Shown in pieces: positions 18,790-30,999 of a stretch of 64,000 nt of DNA. The stretch's first letter is position 1. Each line of letters starts with the position of its first letter. The position numbers and the translations under genes were made by a program. The notes under the pieces are model-generated. The model saw only the letters and a program-made list of their open reading frames with translations, made no database searches and was not told the origin of the DNA. The stretch spans positions 62,001 to 126,000 of the forward strand of contig NZ_SOCT01000004.1 of NCBI RefSeq assembly GCF_004364435.1, given 5' to 3'. The DNA is from Pseudomonas sp. LP_7_YM. Lineage in GTDB: Bacteria; Pseudomonadota; Gammaproteobacteria; Pseudomonadales; Pseudomonadaceae.

Positions 18790-19293
18790 GTGAAGCAGAC
18801 AGGGCTAACACTGCTGGAGCTGCTGATCGTGCTGGTATTGATCGCCGTTACTGCCACGCTGGCCGCCCCCGCCTTTGGGACGCTGATCGAATCGCAACGG
18901 CGTCAGGACACCGCCCAACAACTGGTCAGCGGTTTGCGGCTGGCCCGCGTCGAGGCGATTCTACGCAGCCAACCCGTCATCGTGCAGGCGCAGGAAGGCG
19001 ACTGGAGTCAGGGCTGGCACGTATTCGTCGATATCAATCGCAATCAGTTCCGGGACGAAGATGAACCGATACTGGCCGAACGCAGTGGCCACCAGAACGT
19101 GAGGGTGGTCGGCAATAGACGGGTGGCGATGCGCATTGGCTTCGATAACACCGGCAGGCTGCTCAACAATGCCAATGGCACACTGGCGGTCTGCCTGAAA
19201 GACTCACCCGTCAGTCGCTACCAGATTGCGATTGCCGTAACGGGTCGGGTGACGCTTCGCAGCAGCGGTTTCACAACCGAGCCTTGTTCATGA
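18790..19293 (+). CDS. GspH/FimT-family pseudopilin
   Basis: 167-residue prepilin with a five-residue leader MKQTG and the helix LTLLELLIVLVLIAVTATLAAP (Glu +5; Leu replaces Phe at +1). The body carries the GspH/FimT hallmark LVSGLRLARVEAILRSQPV. The GTG at 18790 is preferred to an ATG at 18748 because a GGGAGAG ribosome site lies seven bases before it and the leader is then of normal size. It may complete the second minor-pilin set as its FimU/GspH member, being divergent from the PilV-like gene. It is convergent with ispH, 20 bases apart. Confidence 0.85.
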   Translation: MKQTGLTLLELLIVLVLIAVTATLAAPAFGTLIESQRRQDTAQQLVSGLRLARVEAILRSQPVIVQAQEGDWSQGWHVFVDINRNQFRDEDEPILAERSGHQNVRVVGNRRVAMRIGFDNTGRLLNNANGTLAVCLKDSPVSRYQIAIAVTGRVTLRSSGFTTEPCS

Positions 19294-19313
19294 AGCAGAC
19301 GTCAGAAAACGGC

Positions 19314-20261
19314 TTACAGGATCGACTTGACCCGCAGCTCCTTGGGCATCGAGAAGGTGATGTTTTCCTCGCGACCCGCCAGCTCGTCTGCGCCGGTTGC
19401 GCCCCAGGCCTGCAACTGTTCAATGACGCCACGCACCAGCACTTCGGGAGCCGATGCGCCTGCGGTGATGCCGATACGCTGCACGCCGTCGAACCAGTTG
19501 CGCTGCATGTCTTCTGCGCCATCGATCAGATACGCCGGAGTGGCCATGCGCTCGGCCAGCTCGCGCAGACGATTGGAGTTGGAGCTGTTCGGGCTGCCGA
19601 CCACCAGCACCACGTCGCACTCATCGGCCAGTTGCTTGACCGCATCCTGACGGTTTTGCGTGGCGTAGCAGATGTCGTCCTTGCGCGGGCCGCCGATGGA
19701 TGGAAAACGCGTGCGCAGCGCGTCGATCACACGACTGGTGTCGTCCATGGACAGCGTCGTCTGCGTCACGAAAGCCAGCTTTTCAGGATTGCGCACCAAC
19801 AGGTTGGCGACGTCATCTTCATCTTCTACCAGATAGATGGCACCGCCATTGCTGGCATCGTACTGCCCCATCGTGCCTTCGACTTCCGGGTGCCCCTCGT
19901 GACCGATGAGGATGCACTCGCGTCCATCGCGGCTGTAGCGGGCGACTTCGATGTGGACCTTGGTCACCAGCGGGCAGGTCGCGTCGAACACTTTCAGGCC
20001 GCGACCGGCCGCCTCGGTACGCACGGCTTGAGAGACGCCATGAGCACTGAAGATGACGATGACGTCGTCGGGCACCTGATCCAGTTCTTCGACGAAGATC
20101 GCACCCCGGCTGCGCAGGTCTTCGACGACGAATTTGTTATGAACCACTTCATGGCGCACGTAGATCGGCGGGCCAAACACTTCCAGCGCGCGATTGACGA
20201 TTTCGATCGCACGGTCCACCCCGGCGCAGAAGCCACGTGGGTTGGCGAGTTTGATTTGCAT
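19314..20261 (-). CDS. ispH: 4-hydroxy-3-methylbut-2-enyl diphosphate reductase IspH
   Basis: IspH catalyses the last step of the MEP isoprenoid pathway, making IPP and DMAPP with a [4Fe-4S] cluster. The three cluster cysteines are visible: Cys12 (RGFCAG), Cys96 (ATCPLV) and one near 197 (ICYATQ). The protein is 315 residues from the ATG at 20261, which has a GAGG site seven bases upstream. It follows fkpB and lspA on the same strand, the usual fkpB-ispH order, with a hairpin in the gap. Confidence 0.96.
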   Translation of the reverse strand: MQIKLANPRGFCAGVDRAIEIVNRALEVFGPPIYVRHEVVHNKFVVEDLRSRGAIFVEELDQVPDDVIVIFSAHGVSQAVRTEAAGRGLKVFDATCPLVTKVHIEVARYSRDGRECILIGHEGHPEVEGTMGQYDASNGGAIYLVEDEDDVANLLVRNPEKLAFVTQTTLSMDDTSRVIDALRTRFPSIGGPRKDDICYATQNRQDAVKQLADECDVVLVVGSPNSSNSNRLRELAERMATPAYLIDGAEDMQRNWFDGVQRIGITAGASAPEVLVRGVIEQLQAWGATGADELAGREENITFSMPKELRVKSIL

Positions 20262-20304
20262 GATGGGCCTCGTGTCTACGCGCAATGAAACATAAAAACG
20301 AAAA

Positions 20305-20326
20305 GGCCCCGAGCCATGTCGGGGCC
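20305..20326 (-). terminator. Terminator/attenuator hairpin between fkpB and ispH
   Basis: GGCCCCGA and TCGGGGCC pair around a six-base loop and on the minus strand are followed by TTTTCGTTTTT. It lies 18 bases after the fkpB stop, so it could end or attenuate transcription before ispH. Confidence 0.75.
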
Positions 20327-20343
20327 ACAGGCGGTCTGATTGC

Positions 20344-20796
20344 TCAGAGCGCCTTGACCTCGAAGATTTCCACTTCGAAGGTCAACGTTTTACCGGACAG
20401 CGGATGGTTGAAGTCGACGGTCACCTGTTCCTCGTCGAACGCCTTGACCACACCCGGAAGCTCGGTATTGGCCGCATCGTTGAAGATCACCAGCAGCCCC
20501 TCGGCCAGTTCCATGTTCTGAAACTGCGAGCGCGGCATGATCTGCAAATTTTGCGGATTGGGCTGACCAAAGGCGTTTTCCGGCGGCACTTCAACCCTGC
20601 GCTTATCGCCGGCCTTGAAGCCGAAAATCAGCGCCTCGAAACCTGGTAACAGACTGCCATCACCGACCTTGAACGTGGCCGGAGCCTTGTCGAAGGTGCT
20701 GTCGACGGTGTCGCCATTTTCCAGATACAGGGCGAAATGCAGGGTGACTTCCGTGTTCTGACCGATGCGTGTTTCTTGGGCAGCGTGTTCAGTCAT
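20344..20796 (-). CDS. fkpB: FKBP-type peptidyl-prolyl isomerase, SlpA type
   Basis: 150-residue SlpA/FkpB family protein, a cytoplasmic prolyl isomerase and chaperone with an insert-in-flap domain. The FKBP fold is recognised by [18 protein letters not shown] at the N-terminus, the flap with [17 protein letters not shown], and the C-terminal [17 protein letters not shown]. It overlaps the end of lspA by eight bases and precedes ispH, as in many proteobacteria. Confidence 0.93.
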   Translation of the reverse strand: MTEHAAQETRIGQNTEVTLHFALYLENGDTVDSTFDKAPATFKVGDGSLLPGFEALIFGFKAGDKRRVEVPPENAFGQPNPQNLQIMPRSQFQNMELAEGLLVIFNDAANTELPGVVKAFDEEQVTVDFNHPLSGKTLTFEVEIFEVKAL

Positions 20797-21304
20797 GAAC
20801 GGGCTCTCCGGTTTTCTTGCTCTTGAACATGTCCAGAGCCAGCATGATCGCGCCTACAGTGATTGCACTGTCGGCAAAGTTGAAGGCCGGGAAGTACCAG
20901 CGAGTGTCCCAGTGCACCAGAACAAAGTCGATTACGTGGCCAATGGCGATGCGGTCGTAAAGGTTACCAAGCGCGCCGCCCAGCACCAAAGCCAGCGCGA
21001 CGGCCAGCCAGGTTTCGTCACGCCCCAGACGCTTGAGCCAGATCACCAGCACCGCACTGACCACTACAGCAATCAATGCGAACAGCCAGCGCTGCCACCC
21101 GGAACCATCAGCAAGAAAGCTGAAAGCAGCTCCGGTGTTATAGGCCAATACCCAGCTAAAGTAGTCGGGGATCACCACTATCTGCTCATACAGGTCAAGA
21201 CGGTGCTCGAAGTAGAACTTGCTGGCCTGGTCAATGACCAGGACCAGCACGCTCAACCACAGCCAGCTTAAACGGCCCATACGGCCAGCCGACGCATTAC
21301 GCAT
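20789..21304 (-). CDS. lspA: Lipoprotein signal peptidase (signal peptidase II)
   Basis: LspA cleaves the signal peptide of lipid-modified prolipoproteins in the inner membrane. Four membrane helices are visible in 171 residues. The aspartyl-protease pair sits in [14 protein letters not shown] and FNFADSAI. The ATG at 21304 overlaps the last eight bases of ileS, the standard ileS-lspA coupling; the frame is open upstream inside ileS but those codons are shadow sequence. Confidence 0.95.
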   Translation of the reverse strand: MRNASAGRMGRLSWLWLSVLVLVIDQASKFYFEHRLDLYEQIVVIPDYFSWVLAYNTGAAFSFLADGSGWQRWLFALIAVVVSAVLVIWLKRLGRDETWLAVALALVLGGALGNLYDRIAIGHVIDFVLVHWDTRWYFPAFNFADSAITVGAIMLALDMFKSKKTGEPVHD

Positions 21305-24128
21305 AGTGACGAACCTCGCCAGCGCCGCTGATGTTGTCCACACAGCGACCGCAGATTTCCGGATGCTCGGCGTGAACCCCAACGTCCTCGCGGAAATGCC
21401 AGCAACGGGCACACTTGGTGTAACCGGACTTGACCACCTTGAGCTTCAAGCCCGCCACTTCAGTGACAACGGCATCGGCAGGGGCGCTGACGAACGGCGC
21501 AACGCTGGCCTTGGAGGTAATCAGCACGAAGCGCAGTTCATCACCCAGCTTGTTCAGATCAATGGTCAGATCGTCTTCGGCGTAAAGCGTCACTTCGGCC
21601 TGCAGGTTACCGCCGATGGCTTTCGCCGCACGCTGGTTCTCCAGCTCCTTGTTGACCGCCGTCTTGACCGCCATGACCCGTTCCCAATAAGCACGGTCCA
21701 GCTCGAAGCCTTCAGGCAACTCGCTCAGGCCTTCATACCAGGTGTTGAGCATGACCGACTCGTTACGCTCGCCCGGCATGTACTGCCACAGCTCGTCGGC
21801 GGTGAATGCCAGGATTGGAGCGATCCAGCGCACCAGCGCTTCGCAGATGTGGAACAGCGCGGTCTGGCAGGAGCGGCGAGCCTTGCTGTTGGCCCCGGTG
21901 GTGTACTGGCGGTCCTTGATGATGTCCAGATAGAAACCGCCCAGCTCCTGCACGCAGAAGTTGTGCACTTTCGAATAGACGTTCCAGAAACGGTATTCGC
22001 CGTAGTGCTCTTCCAGCTCGCGCTGTAGCAGCAGCGCACGGTCAACGGCCCAACGGTCCAGTGCCAGCATTTCATCGGCAGGCAGGATATCGGTGGCCGG
22101 GTTAAAGCCGGTCAGGTTGGAAAGCAAAAAGCGCGCGGTATTACGGATCCGACGGTATGCATCGGCACTGCGCTGCAGGATGGTTTCCGAAACCGCCATC
22201 TCGCCCGAGTAGTCCGTGGCGGAAACCCACAAACGCATGATGTCCGCGCCCAGGGTGTCGTTGACCTTCTGCGGCGCAATCACGTTGCCCAGCGACTTGG
22301 ACATCTTGCGGCCGTTCTCGTCCACGGTAAAACCGTGAGTCAGCAGTTGGCGATACGGCGCGTGATTGTCGATGGCGCAACCGGTCAGCAGCGATGAGTG
22401 GAACCAGCCACGGTGTTGGTCCGAACCTTCCAGGTACAGGTCGGCGCGTGGCCCGGTTTCGTGGCCCATCGGGTGCGAACCGCGCAAGACGTGCCAGTGA
22501 GTGGTGCCCGAGTCGAACCAGACGTCCAACGTGTCGGAAATCTTGTCGTATTGCGACGCTTCATCGCCCAGCAACTCGGCAGCGTCCATCTCGAACCAGG
22601 CCTCGATGCCTGCATTCTCGACGCGCTTGGCGACCGCCTCCATCAGCTCGACAGTGCGTGGGTGCAGTTCGCCGGTTTCCTTGTTCAGGAAGAACGGGAT
22701 CGGCACGCCCCAGTTACGCTGACGGGAAATGCACCAGTCAGGACGGGTAGCGATCATCGAATGCAGACGCGCCTGCCCCCAGGCCGGTACGAATCGGGTC
22801 TGTTCGATGGCGTTGATTGCGCGGGTACGCAAGGTGTCGCCCGACACCGGCTGCTTGTCCATGCCGACGAACCACTGCGCGGTGGCGCGGTAGATCAGCG
22901 GCGTCTTGTGACGCCAGCAATGCATGTAGCTGTGGGTGATGACTTCGGTGTGCAGCAGCGCGCCGACTTCGGTCAGCTTGTCGATGATGGGCTGGTTGAC
23001 CTTGAAGATGAACTGGCCACCAAAGAACTCCAGCGACGGCACGTACACGCCGTTACTTTGCACCGGGCTAATGATGTCGTCGTTGGCCAGGCCATAGCTT
23101 TTGCAGATCACGAAGTCATCGACGCCATAGGCTGGCGAGCAATGGACAACACCGGTACCCGCGCCCAGCTCGACATAGTCAGCCAGATAAATCGGCGACG
23201 GGCGATCATAGAACGGATGACGGAAGTTGATCAGTTCCAGTGCCGCACCGGGCGCGGTCGCCAACACCGAACCTTCGAGGTTCCAGCGCTTGAGGCAGCC
23301 TTCGACCAGCTCTTCAGCCAGTACCAACAATTTTTCGCCTGTGTCGACCAGCGCGTAGTTGAATTCCGGGTGAACGTTGAGCGCCTGGTTGGCCGGGATG
23401 GTCCACGGGGTGGTGGTCCAGATCACGATGGCAGCAGGTTTGCTCAGGCTCGGCAGGCCGAAGGCAGCGGCGAGCTTGTCGGCATCGGCAACCGGGAAGG
23501 CCACATCGATGGTCGACGACTTCTTGTCCTGATATTCGACTTCTGCCTCAGCAAGTGCCGAGCCGCAATCGAAACACCAGTTGACCGGCTTGAGGCCTTT
23601 GAATACGAAACCGTTCTTGACCAGTTCCGCCAGCGCACGGATTTCTCCGGCTTCGTTGGCGAAATCCATGGTGCGATACGGATTGTCCCAGTCGCCGAGT
23701 ACGCCCAGACGAATGAACTCGGCCTTCTGGCCCTCGATCTGCTCGGCGGCATAGGCACGGCACAGCTCGCGGGTCTTGTCTGCGGGCAGGTTCTTGCCGT
23801 GGGTCACCTCGACCTTGTGCTCGATCGGCAGGCCGTGGCAGTCCCAACCCGGAACATAAGGCGCGTCGAAACCCGACAGGGTTTTCGACCGGACTATCAT
23901 GTCCTTGAGAATCTTGTTGAGCGCATGACCGATGTGAATAGTGCCGTTGGCATAGGGAGGACCGTCGTGCAGAACGAACTTCGGACGATCCTTGCCAATT
24001 TCCCGCAGCTTCTGGTACAGGCCAATGCTGTCCCAGCGCTGCAGAGTTTGCGGCTCGCGCTGGGGCAGGCCGGCCTTCATAGGGAAGGCGGTGTCCGGAA
24101 GATTAAGCGTGGCTTTGTAATCGGTCAT
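21297..24128 (-). CDS. ileS: Isoleucyl-tRNA synthetase
   Basis: Class I aminoacyl-tRNA synthetase charging tRNA-Ile, 943 residues. Seen in order: HIGH motif ([11 protein letters not shown], near residue 66), the CP1 editing domain in the middle ([12 protein letters not shown]), KMSKS ([10 protein letters not shown], near residue 605), the anticodon-binding domain and a C-terminal zinc site with two Cys pairs (CARC and CGRC). The ATG at 24128 gives MTDYKATLN, as in homologues, whereas the frame is open to 24236. It lies between ribF and lspA in an apparent operon. Confidence 0.97.
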   Translation of the reverse strand: MTDYKATLNLPDTAFPMKAGLPQREPQTLQRWDSIGLYQKLREIGKDRPKFVLHDGPPYANGTIHIGHALNKILKDMIVRSKTLSGFDAPYVPGWDCHGLPIEHKVEVTHGKNLPADKTRELCRAYAAEQIEGQKAEFIRLGVLGDWDNPYRTMDFANEAGEIRALAELVKNGFVFKGLKPVNWCFDCGSALAEAEVEYQDKKSSTIDVAFPVADADKLAAAFGLPSLSKPAAIVIWTTTPWTIPANQALNVHPEFNYALVDTGEKLLVLAEELVEGCLKRWNLEGSVLATAPGAALELINFRHPFYDRPSPIYLADYVELGAGTGVVHCSPAYGVDDFVICKSYGLANDDIISPVQSNGVYVPSLEFFGGQFIFKVNQPIIDKLTEVGALLHTEVITHSYMHCWRHKTPLIYRATAQWFVGMDKQPVSGDTLRTRAINAIEQTRFVPAWGQARLHSMIATRPDWCISRQRNWGVPIPFFLNKETGELHPRTVELMEAVAKRVENAGIEAWFEMDAAELLGDEASQYDKISDTLDVWFDSGTTHWHVLRGSHPMGHETGPRADLYLEGSDQHRGWFHSSLLTGCAIDNHAPYRQLLTHGFTVDENGRKMSKSLGNVIAPQKVNDTLGADIMRLWVSATDYSGEMAVSETILQRSADAYRRIRNTARFLLSNLTGFNPATDILPADEMLALDRWAVDRALLLQRELEEHYGEYRFWNVYSKVHNFCVQELGGFYLDIIKDRQYTTGANSKARRSCQTALFHICEALVRWIAPILAFTADELWQYMPGERNESVMLNTWYEGLSELPEGFELDRAYWERVMAVKTAVNKELENQRAAKAIGGNLQAEVTLYAEDDLTIDLNKLGDELRFVLITSKASVAPFVSAPADAVVTEVAGLKLKVVKSGYTKCARCWHFREDVGVHAEHPEICGRCVDNISGAGEVRHYA

Positions 24129-24141
24129 TTCAGGCTCTAGG

Positions 24142-25077
24142 TTAGCGGTTGACCATGCCCCAATGGGCACGGGCGGCAGCGACATCCGCATCGATCGCCG
24201 TCTTAAGCGCCTCAAGTGAGGCAAAACGCTGCTCATCGCGCAGCTTTTGGTGGAAGACCACCGTCAAACGCCGGCCATAGATATCACCGGCAAAATCCAG
24301 AAGATGTATTTCAAGGTGAGGACGTCCATCCCCCGCCACGGTCGGTCGCACACCAATATTGGCGACACCCGGCCAGACCTTGCCATCGAGCTGGGCACTG
24401 ACCAGATAAACCCCGGTCAACGGCACGCGACGACGCTTGAGCTGCACGTTGGCAGTGGGCGTACCCAGCTGACGCGCCAGCTTCTGGCCATGCAGGACAC
24501 GGCCGCAGATTTCGAAGGGCCTGCCCAGCAGGTCTTCGGCAAGCGCAAAGTCAGCTGCTGCCAAGGCGTTTCTGACCTTGGTGCTGCTGACGCGTACGCC
24601 GTCGATTTGTACGGTCTGCGCGGCTTCGACGGTGAAGCCTTTTTCGGCGCCGACCTTTTGCAGGAAGTCGAAATCCCCGATCCGGTCACAACCGAAACGG
24701 AAGTCGTCACCGACCTCCAGATGCTTCACGCCAAGCCCATCGATCAAAACAGTGTCGACAAATTCGGTCGCACGCAGCTTGCTCAAGCGTTGATTAAACG
24801 TCAGGCAAAGCACCAGATCGACACCCTCGGCAGCCAGCAGATCGACCTTGTCACGCAGACGGGCCAGGCGCGCAGGCGCTGTTTTCGGTGCGAAAAACTC
24901 GCGCGGCTGCGGCTCGAAAATCACCACGCAGCTGGGCAGGCCCAACTCCACGGCACGCTCGCGCAGTCGCTTCAGGATAGCCTGGTGACCACGATGAACG
25001 CCGTCGAAATTGCCAATGGTGGCGACGCAGCCCCAATGCTGGGGGCGTAGGTTGTGAAGGCCTCGAACCAGCTGCAT
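24142..25077 (-). CDS. ribF: Bifunctional riboflavin kinase / FAD synthetase
   Basis: RibF makes FMN from riboflavin and then FAD. The N-terminal adenylyltransferase domain shows [11 protein letters not shown] and the segment RVSSTKVR; the C-terminal kinase domain shows GTPTANV and NIGVRPTV. The start at 25077 ([10 protein letters not shown]) gives 311 residues, the family length. It is 13 bases upstream of ileS and on the same strand. Confidence 0.96.
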   Translation of the reverse strand: MQLVRGLHNLRPQHWGCVATIGNFDGVHRGHQAILKRLRERAVELGLPSCVVIFEPQPREFFAPKTAPARLARLRDKVDLLAAEGVDLVLCLTFNQRLSKLRATEFVDTVLIDGLGVKHLEVGDDFRFGCDRIGDFDFLQKVGAEKGFTVEAAQTVQIDGVRVSSTKVRNALAAADFALAEDLLGRPFEICGRVLHGQKLARQLGTPTANVQLKRRRVPLTGVYLVSAQLDGKVWPGVANIGVRPTVAGDGRPHLEIHLLDFAGDIYGRRLTVVFHQKLRDEQRFASLEALKTAIDADVAAARAHWGMVNR

Positions 25078-25195
25078 AACGCGCTTCTTGCTCATAAAGT
25101 GGCCGATTATAACCACACACCGCCTTCAACGACAGGCGACACATCCAGGCAAACTGCAACAATCGGCATTAACCGGCAAAAACCGACGATTGATC

Positions 25196-26740
25196 CTACA
25201 TGATCGCTTTGCGGGCGAAATGCTTGAGACGGAACCCCAGCAGCAGCAACATGCCGAAATAGGCCACCACCCCCGCCGCCACCAGCCCACCGAGCCGGAT
25301 GAAACGTTCGAACATCTGTCCGTCGGACCAAGCCGGCATGAAGTGCATCAGCGCCAACAGCACAGCGCACATGACCGAAACGGCTAAGACAAGTTTGGTC
25401 AGGAATACCGGCCAGCCAGGTTGCGGCTGGTAGAGATCCTGACGCCGCAATTGCCAGAACAACAGCAAAGCATTCAGACATGCGCCCATGCTGATCGCCA
25501 ACGCCAGCCCCGCATGCGCCAGCTGCACGCCATAAACGAACAGCACGTTGAACAGTTGAGTCACTATGAGGGTGAAGATGGCGATTTTCACCGGGGTACG
25601 AATATTTTGTTGAGCGTAGAAGCCCGGTGCCAGCACCTTGATCACGATGATCCCCAACAGTCCAACCGAATAGCCGATCAACGCGCGTTGGGTCATCGCC
25701 GCGTCTGTGCCATCGAACTTGCCGTACTGGAACAGTGAAACAGTCAACGGCTCGGCCAGCAGTCCGAGGGCCAGCGTACACGGCAGGACCAGTACGAAAC
25801 ACAACCGCAGGCCCCAATCAAGAATCCGCGAATACTCCTGGCGATCCTTGCTGGCGTAGGTCTTGGAGAGAATCGGCAGCAGAATCGTCCCCAGCGCGAC
25901 GCCCAGCACACCTGAAGGCAACTCCATCAGGCGGTCGGCGTAGTACATCCACGACACCGAACCTGCCACCAGAAACGAGGCGAAAATGGTGTTGATGATC
26001 AGGGAAATCTGACTGACCGAGACGCCGAGTATCGCTGGCAGCATCTGTTTCATCACCCGCCAGACACCGGTGTCGCGCAGATTCAGGCGTGGCAAAACCA
26101 GCATGCCGATTTTCTTCAGGTGCGGCAGTTGGTACAGCAATTGCAGCAAACCGCCCGCCAGCACCGCCCAGCCCAGCGCCATCACGGGTGGGTGAAAATA
26201 CGGCGTCAGGAACAGAGCGAAGAAAATCATCGCCAGATTGAGCAACGTCGGCACGAACGCCGGCACGGAAAAACGGTTCCAGGTATTGAGGATGGCGCCG
26301 GCCAGGGAGGACAGGGAGATCAGCAATATATAAGGAAAGGTCACACGCAATAGATCGGAAGTCAGCTGGAATTTTTCCGGTGTATCGGCGAACCCCGGCG
26401 CGGTGGCCCAGATCACCCAGGGCGCGAAAATGATGCCCAATACCGTGACCAGCGCCAGCGCCAGGGTCAGCAGGCCGGTGACATAAGCGACAAACGTGCG
26501 GGTCGCCTCCTCGCCCTGCTGACTTTTATATTCGGCAAGGATCGGCACGAACGCCTGAGAGAACGCGCCCTCGGCAAAAATCCGACGCAGCAGGTTCGGC
26601 AATTTGAAGGCGATGAAGAAGGCATCCGTTGCCATTCCTGCCCCGAATGCGCGGGCAATGATGGTATCGCGGATAAAGCCCAGAACCCGCGAAAGCATCG
26701 TGATAGAGCTGACGGCGGCAAGCGATTTGAGGAGATTCAT
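25196..26740 (-). CDS. murJ: Lipid II flippase MurJ (MviN)
   Basis: MurJ moves lipid-linked peptidoglycan precursor across the inner membrane. The 514-residue protein is almost entirely membrane helices (about 14). N-terminal signature: [20 protein letters not shown], including the conserved Arg residues of the first helices, and [13 protein letters not shown] near residue 60. It precedes ribF with about 120 bases between; rpsT starts divergently 248 bases upstream. Confidence 0.95.
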   Translation of the reverse strand: MNLLKSLAAVSSITMLSRVLGFIRDTIIARAFGAGMATDAFFIAFKLPNLLRRIFAEGAFSQAFVPILAEYKSQQGEEATRTFVAYVTGLLTLALALVTVLGIIFAPWVIWATAPGFADTPEKFQLTSDLLRVTFPYILLISLSSLAGAILNTWNRFSVPAFVPTLLNLAMIFFALFLTPYFHPPVMALGWAVLAGGLLQLLYQLPHLKKIGMLVLPRLNLRDTGVWRVMKQMLPAILGVSVSQISLIINTIFASFLVAGSVSWMYYADRLMELPSGVLGVALGTILLPILSKTYASKDRQEYSRILDWGLRLCFVLVLPCTLALGLLAEPLTVSLFQYGKFDGTDAAMTQRALIGYSVGLLGIIVIKVLAPGFYAQQNIRTPVKIAIFTLIVTQLFNVLFVYGVQLAHAGLALAISMGACLNALLLFWQLRRQDLYQPQPGWPVFLTKLVLAVSVMCAVLLALMHFMPAWSDGQMFERFIRLGGLVAAGVVAYFGMLLLLGFRLKHFARKAIM

Positions 26741-26909
26741 CTAAAGGTTACGCACCCGAGCAAAGGAAGCGCCAAAGCGTCTTCCATTTATGCGATACTC
26801 CGCGCCGCAAAACAGCACTGAGCCAAAGCCCGCGAGTTTACAGGTCGTACGCCGGAAAGAAATCCTCGGCATCACATGCGGACCACTCAGCGGAACGCAT
26901 CAACCGCCC

Positions 26910-26938
26910 TTGACAAGTATCAAAGTCATCGGCATGAT
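26910..26938 (+). promoter_or_regulatory. Sigma-70 promoter of rpsT
   Basis: TTGACA, 17 bases, then CATGAT, ending about 50 bases before the rpsT start codon. The consensus -35 hexamer and ideal spacing make it the likely promoter. Confidence 0.6.
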
Positions 26939-26988
26939 TCGCGGCCTATTTTGTTAGCTATTTCCCAAGTCTTTCGAGGAGCTCGACG

Positions 26989-27267
26989 GTGGCCAACTCA
27001 CCTTCCGCCAAAAAACGTGCAAAACAGGCTGAGAAGCGTCGCAGCCACAACGCCAGCATGCGTTCCATGGTTCGTACCTACATCAAGAACGTAGTGAAAG
27101 CCATCGACGCTAAAGACGCTGAAAAAGCGCAAGCTGCTTATGTTCTGGCTGTGCCAGTTATCGACCGTATGGCCGATAAAGGCATCATCCACAAGAACAA
27201 AGCTGCTCGCCATAAAGGCCGCCTGAATGGCCACATCAAGGCTCTGAACCTTGCTGCTGCTGCCTAA
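26989..27267 (+). CDS. rpsT: 30S ribosomal protein S20
   Basis: S20 binds 16S rRNA in the body of the small subunit. The 92-residue basic protein begins [18 protein letters not shown] and ends in an alanine-rich tail. The start is GTG at 26989 with CGAGGAG placed ideally upstream; a rare start codon in rpsT is known to matter for its autoregulation in E. coli (which uses TTG). Monocistronic, with its own promoter and terminator. Confidence 0.97.
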   Translation: MANSPSAKKRAKQAEKRRSHNASMRSMVRTYIKNVVKAIDAKDAEKAQAAYVLAVPVIDRMADKGIIHKNKAARHKGRLNGHIKALNLAAAA

Positions 27268-27282
27268 GCGATCTGCTTGTTG

Positions 27283-27309
27283 AAAAACCGACCTCAGGGT
27301 CGGTTTTTT
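27283..27309 (+). terminator. Rho-independent terminator of rpsT
   Basis: AAAAACCGACC and GGGTCGGTTTTT pair around a three-base loop and end in a T run, 16 bases after the rpsT stop. Confidence 0.9.
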
Positions 27310-27343
27310 ATTGCCAGCGATTTGGCTACCACACAGCTCGTTA

Positions 27344-27430
27344 CGATGATCGCTCCCATGCGCTCCGCAGCCGACTCAAGGTACGCGGAGCGTCCGAGAA
27401 TGCGTTATCACGCGGAGCGTGGGAACGATC
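27344..27430. repeat. REP-type inverted repeat pair
   Basis: CGATGATCGCTCCCATGCGC and GCGGAGCGTGGGAACGATC are imperfect inverted copies, with another GCGGAGCGT copy between them. The unit (GCGGAGCGTGGGAACGA) is the kind of short repeat scattered in intergenic DNA of P. syringae-group genomes. It fills the gap between rpsT and the convergent creA-like gene. Confidence 0.7.
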
Positions 27431-27506
27431 AGATCTGTGGGCGCTTACTCAACCCCCACAGGACACCGCACCCGTCACCAGACAGGGACACCCGCACTAC
27501 CAGTAA

Positions 27507-27983
27507 TCACGGACCAGGAGCAGGCGCTGGCGCCCACGGCAAAATCGGAATTGCCGTCACAGCATTCTGAGGACTGCCCTCGATGACCCGGTCGCTATAG
27601 ACCAGATACACCAGCGCATTGCGCTTGGTGTCGAGAAAACGCACGACCTGCATGGTCTTGAATACCAGCGATGTGCGCTCCTTGAACACCACATCACCGT
27701 CCTTGAGCTGCTCCTTGAAGTGGATCGGCCCTACCTGGCGACAGGCAATGGACGCCTCTGCGCGATCCTCAGCCAGCCCCAACCCACCCTTCACTCCGCC
27801 CGTTTTGGCACGAGACAGATAGCAGGTCACGCCATCGACCTTCGGATCGTCGAACGCCTCGACCACGATCCGGTCGTTGGGGCCGACGAATTTGAATACC
27901 GTCGAAACCTGACCTATCTCTTCAGCTGAAGCCAGAAATGGCAGCAACAGCAGCGCACCCAGCATCCCCTTCAACACTCGCAT
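27507..27983 (-). CDS. CreA family periplasmic protein
   Basis: 158 residues with an N-terminal signal peptide ([20 protein letters not shown]) and the CreA family blocks [21 protein letters not shown] and [28 protein letters not shown]. The function of CreA is not known. A proline-rich tail ([10 protein letters not shown]) ends the protein. It starts 30 bases after the proB stop and is probably transcribed with it. Confidence 0.88.
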   Translation of the reverse strand: MRVLKGMLGALLLLPFLASAEEIGQVSTVFKFVGPNDRIVVEAFDDPKVDGVTCYLSRAKTGGVKGGLGLAEDRAEASIACRQVGPIHFKEQLKDGDVVFKERTSLVFKTMQVVRFLDTKRNALVYLVYSDRVIEGSPQNAVTAIPILPWAPAPAPGP

Positions 27984-28012
27984 TGCGGCTTCCTCATAAA
28001 AGAAAACCCGAC

Positions 28013-29131
28013 TCAGACCAGAATCAGGTTGTCACGATGAACCAGCTCAGGCTCAGCCATATAACCCAACGCATTGACGATGGTATCGGATGGCTGGCCA
28101 ATGATCTTTTGCGCCTCAAGCGCACTGTAGTTACTGAGGCCACGCGCGATCTCACGACCATCTGCGGCGACACATACCACCATTTCGCCACGGCGAAAAC
28201 TACCCTGAACCAGCTTCACACCCACCGGCAGCAGGCTCTTGTGACTCTCGGCAAGCGCCTTGACCGCACCATCATCCAGCACCAGCGTGCCGCGAGTCTG
28301 CAGATGACCGGCCAACCACTGTTTACGAGCCGCCAACATGCCGCGCTCGGGCGATAGCAGCGTTCCCAACTGCTCGCCAGCCTTGAGACGCGCCAGCACG
28401 CGCTCGATGCGCCCGCCGACAATGACCGTGTGCGCACCCGAGCGCGCAGCCAGACGCGCCGCTCGCAGCTTGGTCTGCATGCCGCCACGGCCCAACGCCC
28501 CGCCTGTGCCACCTGCCACTGCATCCAGCGCCGGATCGTCAGCGCGGGCCTCGTGAATCAGCTGCGCATCAGGGTTATTGCGCGGATCGGCATCGAACAT
28601 ACCGTCGCGGTCAGTGAGGATGACCAACAGATCGGCTTCGACCAGGTTCGCCACCAACGCGGCCAGCGTGTCGTTGTCGCCAAAACGGATCTCATCGGTG
28701 ACAACGGTATCGTTTTCGTTGATCACCGGCACGACGCCCAGGTCGACCAGCGTACGCAGGGTACTGCGGGCATTGAGGTAGCGCTTGCGATCAGACAGGT
28801 CGTCATGGGTCAACAGAATCTGCGCAGTATGGCGGTCGTGCTCGGCAAAGCTGGATTCCCAGGCCTGTACCAACCCCATCTGCCCAATGGCCGCCGCGGC
28901 TTGAAGCTCATGCATGGCACTCGGTCGTGCAGTCCAGCCCAGGCGACTCATACCGGCGGCTACTGCGCCGGAGGAAACCAGAACCAGCTCGACGCCCGCC
29001 TCACGCAGCGCCACCATCTGCTCGACCCAAACACCCATCGCGTTACGATCAAGACCCTTGCCATCCGCGGTCAGCAGCGCACTTCCGATCTTCACAACCC
29101 AACGCCGGGCACCTGTCACCTTGCTGCGCAT
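28013..29131 (-). CDS. proB: Glutamate 5-kinase
   Basis: ProB phosphorylates glutamate in the first step of proline synthesis and is feedback inhibited by proline. The amino-acid kinase domain (residues 1-265) shows [31 protein letters not shown] and [16 protein letters not shown]; a PUA domain occupies the last hundred residues. 372 residues, the full family length. It follows obg, as in other pseudomonads, with a terminator in the gap. Confidence 0.96.
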   Translation of the reverse strand: MRSKVTGARRWVVKIGSALLTADGKGLDRNAMGVWVEQMVALREAGVELVLVSSGAVAAGMSRLGWTARPSAMHELQAAAAIGQMGLVQAWESSFAEHDRHTAQILLTHDDLSDRKRYLNARSTLRTLVDLGVVPVINENDTVVTDEIRFGDNDTLAALVANLVEADLLVILTDRDGMFDADPRNNPDAQLIHEARADDPALDAVAGGTGGALGRGGMQTKLRAARLAARSGAHTVIVGGRIERVLARLKAGEQLGTLLSPERGMLAARKQWLAGHLQTRGTLVLDDGAVKALAESHKSLLPVGVKLVQGSFRRGEMVVCVAADGREIARGLSNYSALEAQKIIGQPSDTIVNALGYMAEPELVHRDNLILV

Positions 29132-29175
29132 GATCTTTCAACCTTCAGCCAGAGAGTACGAATTCGACACACTAA

Positions 29176-29197
29176 AACGCCGCTTTCAAGCGGCGTT
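29176..29197 (-). terminator. Terminator hairpin between obg and proB
   Basis: AACGCCGCTT and AAGCGGCGTT pair around two bases; on the minus strand the stem is followed by TTTAG. It lies just after the obg stop. Confidence 0.7.
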
Positions 29198-29215
29198 GTA
29201 GTTTACTTCAGTGAA

Positions 29216-30454
<1,239 letters not shown>

Positions 30455-30602
30455 TCACAAAGACGAGCAAACAACATAAATTCATAAGGCTCTTGCAAAG
30501 ATGAGCGTTGCGATACCGATCAAAAACCAGCGACTTCACACCACAACGGCCCACACAAACAGCTTTGCAAGAGGCTCACCAAAACCAGACCTGCTACAAA
30601 CG

Positions 30603-30630
30603 AAAAAGCCCTGTCGTCGACAGGGCTTTT
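30603..30630 (-). terminator. Terminator after rpmA
   Basis: AAAAGCCCTGTCG and CGACAGGGCTTTT pair with almost no loop; on the minus strand T residues follow. It lies 62 bases downstream of the rpmA stop, before obg. Confidence 0.85.
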
Positions 30631-30691
30631 CTGCTCAGGCAGCGCGGCGGTCGTCGCAACAGCTACGCCTTCACGCTGCCTGAACGCAAGA

Positions 30692-30964
30692 TCACGCCGC
30701 GACTGCTGCTTTCGGCACGATGCTTACATAACGACGACCGAAGGCGCCTTTAACCTGGAACTTGATCACGCCTTCGACTTTAGCGAACAGGGTGTGATCC
30801 TTACCCATGCCAACGCCGTAGCCAGCGTGGAACTGGGTGCCGCGCTGACGCACGATGATGTTGCCCGGGACGATGACCTGGCCGCCATACATCTTGACGC
30901 CAAGGCGCTTGGCTTCTGAGTCGCGACCGTTACGGGTACTACCACCAGCTTTTTTGTGTGCCAT
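30692..30964 (-). CDS. rpmA: 50S ribosomal protein L27
   Basis: L27 reaches into the peptidyl-transferase centre. The protein has 90 residues and begins [20 protein letters not shown], without the cleaved N-terminal extension seen in Firmicutes, followed by LGVKMYGGQ and [10 protein letters not shown]. Second gene of the rplU-rpmA operon, 35 bases after rplU. Confidence 0.97.
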   Translation of the reverse strand: MAHKKAGGSTRNGRDSEAKRLGVKMYGGQVIVPGNIIVRQRGTQFHAGYGVGMGKDHTLFAKVEGVIKFQVKGAFGRRYVSIVPKAAVAA

Positions 30965-30999
30965 GAGTTCAATTCTCCTAGTGAGGAATTAGGCTGAAA

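Noticed and set aside
22398-24140. 580-codon plus-strand ORF
   Set aside because: Antisense shadow of ileS, caused by high third-position GC.
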